Source of the DNA: Ecdyonurus torrentis
Taxonomy: Eukaryota > Arthropoda > Insecta > Ephemeroptera > Heptageniidae
Reading direction: 5' to 3'
DNA length: 64,000 bases
NCBI GenBank assembly: GCA_949318235.1
Contig: OX439128.1
Span: forward strand, 48,106,530 to 48,170,529
Positions 11,806-19,040 of this stretch are shown piece by piece. How positions within the stretch are numbered: position 1 is the first letter of the stretch; every line of letters starts with the position of its first letter. The notes beneath the pieces are model-generated. The model was not told the origin of the DNA. It saw only the letters and a program-made list of their open reading frames with translations, and made no database searches. Position numbers and translations under genes: made by a program.

Positions 11806-13377
11806 CTTTGTTTGTTTGTTTTTCTTTTTCTTTTTAATTGGTGTGTTGTAGGCAAGGCAAGGGCCCGCGCCCGGGGGGGCCCGGTCCGCAATCGCAGACT
11901 AGCGGACCTGGCCAGGCCGACCCTGTTAGTATGACTCTTGTTGGTTTTTCAATAGTAAAGAAAAGGATAGAATAACCAGCAAGGGCCTTACCACAGTAGA
12001 AGTTCTATGGAGAGGTCGAAGTTTCGCATGGCACAGTGTTTTGTTATAAAAAAGTTCATTTTATAACTGAGAGCTTTCGTCATATATTAATGACATTATC
12101 AATCAAAGAAGAAAATTACTTGAGCACATCCATGCCATTGTACTCAAGACAAGACACTGCTTAGTGATGTGCTCAAGTAATTTTCTTCTTTGATTGATAA
12201 TGTCATTAATATATGACGAAAGCTCTCAGTTATAAAATGAACTTTTTTATAACAAAACACTGTGCCATGCGAGACTTCGACCTCTCCATAGAACTTCTAC
12301 TGTGGTAAGGCCCTTGCTGGTGATTCTATCCTTTTCTTTAATATTGATCCTAACCGCAATGTTTTTTTCCTTAAATTGATCTTGTTGGTTTTTTCAATTT
12401 TTGCCTTTTAATTTCATCATATCTAACCGAGATCGTTTTTTTTTTTATTATTATTATTTTTTTTTTTAAACTATAGGCCTATCAATTACTTTTATATTTG
12501 TATTATCAAGGAAAGAATAGCATGATGGAGTCTGTAGCTAGTTGAAAATATTTTACATTGCTAATTTTGTTAATGTAAATACATATATCGATGCTTCCAC
12601 GTCAAAAGAGAGCATCTGTACTTTCCACCAGCATGGCGAGTGGAGTATCTGCACTTTACACACAGCACGGTGTGTGGACTAGCAGCCATTTACTTAACAT
12701 TACAGATGCTCCACGGTGGAAAGTGCAGATACTCCACTCGCCGCTCTGGTGGAAAGTGCAGATTCTCTCTTTAGACGCGGAAGCATCGATATGTGTAAAC
12801 TGTACCATCAAGATCTTAAACTAGCTTTGAACTTCATTAAGGGAAGGCACTTTATGGTTTCCCTATTTTTTTGTTTGATAATACATTCAATCCAAAACGG
12901 GTTTTATTTTCAAAATTACTTTTATATAATATGGTTGTTTTTTTTTGGTCACCCTCTCTGTCATCCTTTCGTTTTGGGGTCTCTCAACTCGCACCATCTA
13001 TTTGTGTGGTTTAGAAATTCTGTGGCCAAATTTGCCACACCTTTACGACCTCATAAAAGTTTGTTTCAAGTTGATAGACCTACCCTACTAGGATGTGAAC
13101 AATGAGCCCCAAATGAGAGTGCAGAAATGTCACCACACATACGTTGAACCTTGACATTCACAGTGCTAAAATATTCTTCTAATAAGGGGGTGACCCAATA
13201 TCATAGTAGATAAAGAATAGAAGGGGCTCTAAAGAGAAAGTCTTATTTTTTAGGGGAGGTGTTGTACAGCCTTGCAGAATTGGAGAAGATGGTAGACCTG
13301 AACCTGTTCAGCATGTTTTACAACTGCAGGAAGAACTAAATAGACAACAACATGGGGACAACTCAGACTCGGACTAA
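4708..13377 (+). CDS. RIC8A: RIC8 / synembryn, G-alpha chaperone and guanine nucleotide exchange factor
   Basis: Eleven exons: 4708-4788, 5004-5143, 5305-5426, 6132-6330, 6423-6558, 6625-6800, 7550-7709, 9501-9756, 9898-10048, 10493-10612, 13254-13377, giving 554 aa and stop TAA. The frame is kept throughout. Matches to RIC8A run along the chain: [94 protein letters not shown]8 folds nascent G-alpha subunits and acts as a cytosolic GEF on GDP-bound G-alpha; it is an all-helical ARM/HEAT-type protein. The acidic stretch [14 protein letters not shown] corresponds to the CK2-phosphorylated region that boosts activity. Length is close to the vertebrate 530 aa. Introns 7 and 10 carry most of the ribozyme elements described here. 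RIC8A versus RIC8B is not resolved for a single invertebrate gene. Confidence 0.96.
5534..5668. repeat. Imperfect inverted repeat in RIC8 intron 3
   Basis: Left word TAGCACAGCAGTCCTTTCT and right word AGAAACGACCGCTGTCGTGC are imperfect inverted partners, and TTCTTAGC / GCTAAGAA and GCGATAAAG / CTTTATAGACGC pair inside. A foldback remnant of unknown family. Confidence 0.5.
6836..7488 (-). mobile_element. Palindromic element of the hammerhead-tail family, interrupted by a MITE
   Basis: The arms (left from 6867, right ending 7488) are inverted partners carrying ACCAGCAAAGGCC / GCCCTTGCTG and TTTGATAAAATGAAATG / TTTTAATTTTATCAAA. The left arm continues into a tail that reads, on the minus strand, CCAACCATGATGCTTTAATT then TCCTTAAT, matching the 3' tails of 7888-8837 and 11954-12380. 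A separate MITE (6979-7415) replaces the centre, so a ribozyme cannot be assessed. No duplication was found. RIC8 intron 6. Confidence 0.55.
6979..7415. mobile_element. ~437 bp nested MITE with GTATCATTCACATG ends
   Basis: Terminal inverted repeats AAGTATCATTCACATG and CATGTGAATGATACTT. Inside, the word CCGTCAGTATCCGTCAG and relatives (TGACGGA / TCCGTCA) recur in both orientations, giving a strongly folding interior. It is inserted in the centre of the palindrome 6836-7488. Confidence 0.75.
8181..8240 (-). ncRNA. Type I hammerhead ribozyme, left arm of P1 (canonical)
   Basis: On the minus strand: stem I 5' strand GCCUUA (8231-8226), core CUGAUGA (8225-8219), stem II GUCC (8218-8215) / GGAC (8206-8203) with an 8 nt loop, GAAA (8202-8199), minimal stem III CC/GG closed by A-U, cleavage triplet GUC ending at 8193, then UAAGGC (8192-8187), which pairs with stem I. 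An outer CUCU/AGAG helix (8240-8237 with 8184-8181) extends stem I past an internal loop. All core nucleotides are conserved. The stem III sequence ACCGGU is self-complementary, the hallmark of animal hammerheads that cleave best as dimers. Confidence 0.92.
8285..8322 (-). promoter_or_regulatory. Outward TATA/initiator pair in left arm of P1
   Basis: TATAAAA on the minus strand (8322-8316), with CTCAG and TCAGT initiator-like words about 28-35 nt downstream, then the ribozyme about 50 nt further. Exact mirror of the right-arm promoter. Confidence 0.5.
8439..8476 (+). promoter_or_regulatory. Outward TATA/initiator pair in right arm of P1
   Basis: TATAAAA 8439-8445 followed by CTCAG (A at 8469, 30 nt downstream) and TCAGT 8472-8476, the arthropod initiator word. 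Spacing fits a pol II core promoter. Transcripts would contain the hammerhead about 60 nt from the start. Confidence 0.5.
8521..8580 (+). ncRNA. Type I hammerhead ribozyme, right arm of P1
   Basis: Plus-strand copy: CUCU 8521-8524, stem I GCCUUA 8530-8535, CUGAUGA 8536-8542, stem II GUCC 8543-8546 / GGGC 8555-8558 (one U-G wobble instead of the left arm's U-A), GAAA 8559-8562, CC/GG 8563-8566, U8567, predicted cleavage after C8568, UAAGGC 8569-8574, AGAG 8577-8580. Core intact. It points away from its partner, so transcription outward from the centre in either direction makes a ribozyme. Confidence 0.92.
9016..9410 (+). mobile_element. tRNA-derived SINE
   Basis: Has a pol III A box TGGTGTAGTGG (9022-9032) and a B-box-like GGTTCAGCG (9059-9067) at tRNA spacing (GTGGTGTAGTGGTTAGCGTG head), followed by a ~300 bp unrelated GC-richer body and a TATG-repeat tail. 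Non-coding. RIC8 intron 7, just upstream of exon 8. Confidence 0.75.
10089..10393. mobile_element. 305 bp foldback with CRE-like palindromes (copy 1)
   Basis: Ends GGCATAGAACACCT and AGGTGTTCTACGCC; the long arms share TTGTGTAATATCCTAACA and ATTTCTAATTTATTTTC with few mismatches. The centre carries GTGACGTCA and AACGTCAC, cAMP-response-element-like words, around a loop. A second copy is at 54328-54641. RIC8 intron 9. Confidence 0.8.
10917..11925. mobile_element. Non-autonomous hAT element (1009 bp)
   Basis: Ends CAGGGTCGGCCTGG and CCAGGCCGACCCTG, flanked by an exact 8 bp duplication TTAGTATG (10909-10916 and 11926-11933). The 8 bp duplication and the CAGGG end are diagnostic of hAT. Subterminal GGCCCGGTCCGC words occur at both ends. 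No transposase. It carries the nested foldback 11135-11599 and a long poly-T, and is itself inserted in older repeat DNA of RIC8 intron 10. Confidence 0.9.
11135..11599. mobile_element. ~465 bp foldback nested in the hAT element (copy 1)
   Basis: Ends AATGAGGAAGGTGAATT and AATTCACCTTCCTCATT. The arms share GAAGTATTTTTAATTAATTT and CTGTGACGTCATCAATC. A second, similarly sized copy is at 25173-25637, so this is a mobile family and not chance. Confidence 0.8.
11954..12380 (+). mobile_element. Palindromic ribozyme retroelement P3
   Basis: Arms 11954-12130 and 12166-12342 are nearly perfect inverted copies around a 35 nt spacer (centre 12148). The right arm continues 38 nt (12343-12380) into the tail CCTAACCGCAATGTTTTTTT then CCTTAAATTGAT. 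Flanked by CTTGTTGGTTTTTCAAT (11937-11953) and CTTGTTGGTTTTTTCAAT (12381-12398), a 17/18 bp duplication differing by one T in a run. A hammerhead remnant sits in each arm. Plus orientation by its tail. It is inserted only 3 nt after the hAT duplication. RIC8 intron 10. Confidence 0.82.
12190..12229 (+). ncRNA. Degenerate hammerhead ribozyme in P3 (right arm; mirror at 12067-12106)
   Basis: Stem I UUGA 12190-12193, core-like UUGAUAAU 12194-12201, stem II GUCAU 12202-12206 / AUGAC 12213-12217, GAAA 12218-12221, stem III AGCU, triplet CUC ending 12225, then UCAG 12226-12229 pairing with stem I. Against CUGAUGA the core has a U-A in place of the C3-G8 pair and an extra U, so activity is doubtful. 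The layout matches P1. The mirror copy is on the minus strand. Confidence 0.6.
12581..12797. mobile_element. ~215 bp inverted-repeat MITE ending ATATCGATGCTTCC
   Basis: Ends CATATATCGATGCTTCC and GGAAGCATCGATATGTG. Inside, the module with AAGTGCAGATACTCCACTCG and relatives repeats in both orientations. The ends resemble the modular family at 34770-35001 and 48323-48622 (ATATCGATG). RIC8 intron 10. Confidence 0.7.
12945..13195. mobile_element. MITE ending GGGTGACCCAAT (copy 2)
   Basis: Left end GGTCACCC, right end GGGGGTGACCCAAT. Homologous over most of its length to the reverse complement of 3079-3341. Ends about 60 bp before RIC8 exon 11. Confidence 0.65.
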
Positions 13378-13901
13378 ACAAGTGTATTACAAAACTACAT
13401 GCTTAAATATTTAGTATTTACACTATTGATGTTGTGTGCCATTTTTATATATCAAGACTTAGAAGTTATTATGTGGCCAGTGCTATTTCTTTCTGCAACT
13501 AAAATATCACCAACTTATGTTATTTTTTAGAGAATTAACATAATCATTTATTATTATTTCTAAAATGAACCAACATTCCTATGCTTTAATTTTAAATAAT
13601 TCTTATTTATCCCTCTAAATCTACTGTTATTGTTAACAAAAGATTTTACATCAAGAAATTCTAGTCTAATTTAGACCCTTTTATAATATTTATTGATGTT
13701 ATATAACTAAGTAATGTAGTATTTACGATCTCGCCCTCATTAAATGTTTAATCCCATTATTTGTGGTCTACTTTTCAATATTGTAAAGCGATACTGTGTG
13801 TATTCTTGTAAGGGACCACATATTGAAATCAAAGCTAAACATTTTAAGCATAACAATGCATTTTGTATGAAAATATGCCATGAAATGTAAATATAAAAAG
13901 C

Positions 13902-13907
13902 AATAAA
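13902..13907 (+). terminator. Poly(A) signal AATAAA of RIC8
   Basis: Canonical AATAAA about 525 bp after the RIC8 stop codon, the last before the convergent NDUFA9 3' end, followed by a GU-rich stretch (GTGTTTAATTCTG). This suggests cleavage near 13920-13930. Confidence 0.6.
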
Positions 13908-14135
13908 AGCTTCTTTCTAAGTGTTTAATTCTGAGAAATTATTTATATTCAAGGAACCTTCATTGGGGATTTTCGCCAGTTAGCAATTAGAACAAACGAT
14001 TGAGTTTTTATAGTTTTTTTTATTTAAATGGGCAACAATGATTTCTACAAGATGGGCCATAATTTAAGAGGAGCTCTAACATGTTATTAATATGACTAAA
14101 CACAAGAAAAAAAACATTTTTATTTTTCTCCACAA

Positions 14136-14141
14136 TTTATT
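14136..14141 (-). terminator. Possible poly(A) signal of NDUFA9
   Basis: AATAAA on the minus strand (TTTATT on plus) about 210 bp after the NDUFA9 stop. The hexamer is common in AT-rich DNA, so the call rests on position only. Confidence 0.4.
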
Positions 14142-14348
14142 CCATTTTAAGAACTAACAATATCAGACACATATATTTTACATTATATACAAAACTCCCA
14201 GGAAAATATAAATTAAATTTGGTGGATATTAAGTTTCAGATGAACAAGCATAATTTTTCTTGGCGAGATTTGTCTGATTCTTGTTCTAGTCATTAACATC
14301 AGGAACTCCATTAACAAAGAATTAGTTATTTATGTACATTCTAAGGAC

Positions 14349-17300
14349 TCAAACGAGTGCTTGAGGGGGTGCTGGTTGTTCAAATTCTCCCAGCTCTTCA
14401 TCGTAATAAGCACCAGCACGGAATGGTCTAAGTTCCCAAGGTACCTGATCTTCCATTGCAGTCAAATTAACTCCAAGATCTTCAAGAGTTCGTACACCAG
14501 GGGTCAAGACATCAGAAACATGCTCCTATAAGTAAATAACAAAATTATTTGTTATAAATGTGTTAAAAAAAAAAAAAAAAAAAAAAAAAATCTGAATTTA
14601 CACGTAAAGTAATGATTTTATTTCTTAAGAGGCCGATTTACTCTCTATACGCTGCCTGCTTGCTGCCCATTCAAATCAATGTAATCGTAATTCCATGATT
14701 TCTCCGCAACTAATACACCTAGAGATACCAAATTTTTAACACATCTTTACAAAGATGTTATCTAGACCTTCACTGAAGCCGATTTTTGATATCTTTTTTT
14801 GTTCTGTTTTTAAATGATTAAAATGTTGCTATTGAGTTCATAAAAAAAAATCTTCAGTGAATGCCTTTGTTTTTTTATTAGCTTTCCATCGGTGTAAAAA
14901 ACATTTCAATCCGATGCTTAATTAATTGTATATATTGGAATTACGATGTTATATTTATGTTATATTTATTTTACAAGTAAATGCGCCACTGTGGACAGTC
15001 AAAGAATTACGTTCTGTTTTGCTTTTAGTCGAGTATATTTTCTCAATATTTTCTATCATTTCGATACTTTTATTATTGCTTTGAAAGTGTATGAAGGTCA
15101 GCTTCGTAAACTCCCAAAACAGCGGATTTTATGTAAAATACTATCTCGTCTGATATCAGAGTATAAAATAGTTTATAGGTGAATGAGAAAAAAGTTACTA
15201 TATTTTATAATATATGAGTTGCTGCGGCTATAGGCATAATCAAGCTAACATTCAATAATCCGTAATCGGGACCTTATTAAATTATTATAAATATGTCATG
15301 ATTGCAATAGTTATGGTCAGGTCAAGCATTGCTTCATCGTAAAGAAAATATATTTTAAGTTATTTGCTAATTAGAAAACCAATTAAAAGTAAAAAAAAAA
15401 AAAAAAAAAAATTGAGTGTTGCAAAGAAAAACAATTTATCTAAAGGATCAAGATGGTGGTAACTACAGGTTTATTAATCAATTGCACTAACATATTATAA
15501 TAATTAAATTAGTCATAAAAAAAAGTGGAAAAAAATTCACACAATATTTTTAGATTTACGTGCAACAAATAAATAATAAAATAATTATAAATAGTATGTA
15601 CAATATTATAATAAAACAACAATTTGGAAGAAAATAAATTGACATTGAACTCCGAATTGTGATCGGCTCACTCTATCTGCAAATTTGGATACAATATCAC
15701 ATCTTTATTTTAATGAAAATATATATTTATATGCTTGCAAATAATTTATATAATATCCAACCTTTCTGATGAAATGTCACATTTTGGATATCAACGGCAA
15801 TTTATTTTCGTCTCCAAATTTGTGTTTCCGTATTATATAATATTATTGCTTATTATTTAAATTTTGTATTTAGGAAAAGGAAAAGTACCATCGCGGTATG
15901 GACACAAATGTGAAGCTAAAATAGGATAGAGAGGAACCAAATGAGAGTTGACGCCAGGCAGCAGCGTCAACTGAAAATCTCAAATGGGGATAGGTTTATA
16001 AAATTATATATTTTGAGGAAATATATACTATGCCATTATGTCTCATGCCGTTATGCACGGCCCTAAACACGCGTTAGCGTTGTAAGGCGAGAACTTTATG
16101 CATATATTAATTAGGAGATATAGGAATTTGAGTAGGAGGCGGGGGGTTGCAAGCACAGCAATACATTGTACATAAAAAACAAATATAACTCAATAGTTAC
16201 AAACGTTTCGCCCTCCCACAGGCTAATCAGTGTAACGGGAAGAGTAACACAGTCAAGCTAGAGATGATGCTAACACCATGACATCTGCTAGCTGACTGTG
16301 CAGTGGTCTGCGAATTTTCTGGGCTTTTCTGTGGGAGGGCGAAACGTTTGTAACTATTGAGTTATATTTGTTTTTTATGTACAATGTATTGCTGTGCTTG
16401 CAACCCCCCGCCTCCTACTCAAATTCCTATATCTCCTAATTAATATATGCATAAAGTTCTCGCCTTACAACGCTAACGCGTGTTTAGGGCCGTGCATAAC
16501 GGCATGAGACATAATGGCATAGTATATATTTCCTCAAAATATATAATTTTATAAACCTATCCCCATTTGAGATTTTCAGTTGACGCTGCTGCCTGGCGTC
16601 AACTCTCATTTGGTTCCTCTCTATCCTATTTTAGCTTCACATTTGTATTATTTAAATTGTATATTATATCATTTGCACGTAGACTTCTAAAAGATACATA
16701 ATATATATTTTTATTGTAATATATGCATTATCATATTTTGAAGTAGCAAATTGCATATTTCTATGTGATTTTTTCTTTCTATGATATTATACAAAAAATA
16801 AATGCGTTATTATAAATTTTTTTGCTGTCTTTAGATTCAATATTGTATGTAAAAATACTCTCTTCGTTCTTTGCAAGGCTCTAGCTAGAATTGAAACCTG
16901 TTATTAATGCCTTACATACCAATCTATTGTATTCGTTTCCTGTGATTATTGGTCACTTTGATGACGTATGACCACTCGATTTCAGTCATTTAAGTTTCCT
17001 GCCTTATCTTAGATTTTGATCTTTTAGACAGTTTGTTTACATTTATATTTTCCAGAGAGTAAAACGGCCTCTTAAGTTTTAAAAATTTACCAAAAATATC
17101 AACAATATTATTGTCTTATGTATTACTGCAGTTACCCCCCCCCCCCTTTTTTTTTTTTTTTTCTTCTTCTTCTTTTTCCTTAAGAATGAGTAGGTATATA
17201 ACTTGTGTGTGCAATACATAGATCGGAAAACAGTCAAATAATAATAATGAAAGTCATATGACGATAGAAAGAAAGGATAGGATGGGAGAAAACAAGCAAA

Positions 17301-18994
17301 GGCCGCCTTACCATAAGTGAATAAAGTCCCATCTTTCATAGTTTCTCTCCGAGTTACTAAAGACTGACAAAGGCATAAAACACTTTTTCTCTTGAATTTA
17401 AGTGCCAAAAGATATCCAGTAGTGTGAGAACGTGAGATGCTAGGCACATCGTATTTTATTTTGACACTATACCTCCATCCCTTTAACGTCTACTTTTTAA
17501 CTAGCTCAAGCTAGAATATTTGATCCCTAGTCCCAATTTACTATTTAAATTAGAGAATTTTTGCGTTTTATTAATTTTCAATTCAACGTGCTCTAATCAC
17601 TACCAACTATTTTCTAAATATTTTTTTAAACTTATTAATACTAACCGGGATGGTTTTTTCCTAATACGCAAAAGATATCCAACGTTTTTTTTTTTTTTTT
17701 TTTTTTTTTTATATATATCTCTGTGCTAGCAAGATTTACGCCAAACTACTGCTCTCTCTTCACTATGATAAGGCCCTTGCTGGTATTCTCCTTTATATCT
17801 TTGTCTTTCAAATTCATTGTACTTAACTGCCTATAATTTATGTTCCTTACTACTCCTTTCATTATTTATTAAACACTAAACATTACTTGTTTTCAATTAT
17901 TCATTAAACAAAAAATGTACTTACTCGCTCCACTCTCTCCATGCACAGATAACCAATTGGGAATCCAGGAGAAATTTTCTCAGTAACAGCTACCTTGATC
18001 TTGAATAATGGATCCCAGCGCATATCATAACGCCAGTAACCCCACTTGTCATCCTTGCGCATCACACGATGGAACCAATCAACAAGTTCACTCAGCTGGT
18101 ATCTCTTGGGGCTGCAAAACAAGTTGTAATATTTAGTGATGTATTATTAATATATAAATATATAGATCTACTCACCCAACGGCTTGGTAAACATTGCCTG
18201 CAGATTCTGGATCTCTGATTGCATTGACAATGGCAGTAGCCACGTCACTGACAAACACTGGCTGCTTGACGGTACGCTCTCCCTTGTACCACAGAGGCAT
18301 GAAGCGGAACTGTCGCCTCCAAATGTGAGCATAATACCTATAACACACAATGCAGACAATAATTAAATGTGCTTTACAGGAAAAGTAATATAATAACTTT
18401 TTTTTTTAATGCAGTCCCATTCATATTTATGATGGTAAAAATGTAAATGAATGATATCAATCTTGTAGCGAAAAAAATGTCTATCTCATATTTTGTCAGT
18501 GGAAGCAAAAGGTCTATCTCGAGCGCCATCTCCATAACGTTCGGGAACGAGATAGGCCTTTTGCTTCCGCTGACAAAAAACAAGATAGGCCTTTTGCTTC
18601 TCCTGACAAAATACGAGATAGACCTTTTTATCGCAACAAGATCGATATAAAATGCTGTATTACTAATTTTACAAGTGCTAACAAGTGTTAACAAGTGGAG
18701 TCATAACATCTCCAGAACCCTGCTTACAGGGCATGCTTTAAAATTATTTAACCCAACCTTTCTCTTTAAGTTACTTATAAATAATAATAGCATTGTTTTA
18801 CCTCAGCCATTGATATCAATGTTGTAGCTAACAATATGTGTATCTTGTTTTTGCCATTGGAAGCAAAATGTGCAGTATTTTTTTGTCATAGTAAGCAATA
18901 TGTGTTAGTTGGGCGCCATCTACATTACGTTCGGAAACGACTTACACATTTTGCTTACACTGACAAAAAAGGACTACATATTTTGCTTACCATG

Positions 18995-19040
<46 letters not shown>

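Larger units (their letters stand above)
13378..14348. other. Convergent 3' spacer of RIC8 and NDUFA9
   Basis: No coding potential is seen. It holds the RIC8 3'UTR with a poly(A) signal at 13902 and, from the other side, the NDUFA9 3'UTR. The two transcript ends are about 200 bp apart, so overlapping 3' ends are possible. The rest is AT-rich unique-looking sequence. Confidence 0.7.
14629..17071. mobile_element. 2.4 kb element with GAGGCCG ends and TTAA flanks, host of P2
   Basis: Left GAGGCCGATTTACTCTCT and right AGAGAGTAAAACGGCCTC are terminal inverted repeats, each flanked by TTAA (14625-14628, 17072-17075). TTAA duplication is typical of piggyBac-like elements, but the ends do not match the usual CCC start, so the class is open. 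No transposase ORF. It contains palindrome P2. NDUFA9 intron 6. Confidence 0.6.

Noticed and set aside
12716..13105. 129-codon plus-strand ORF
   Set aside because: It runs across the junction of two unrelated MITEs within RIC8 intron 10.
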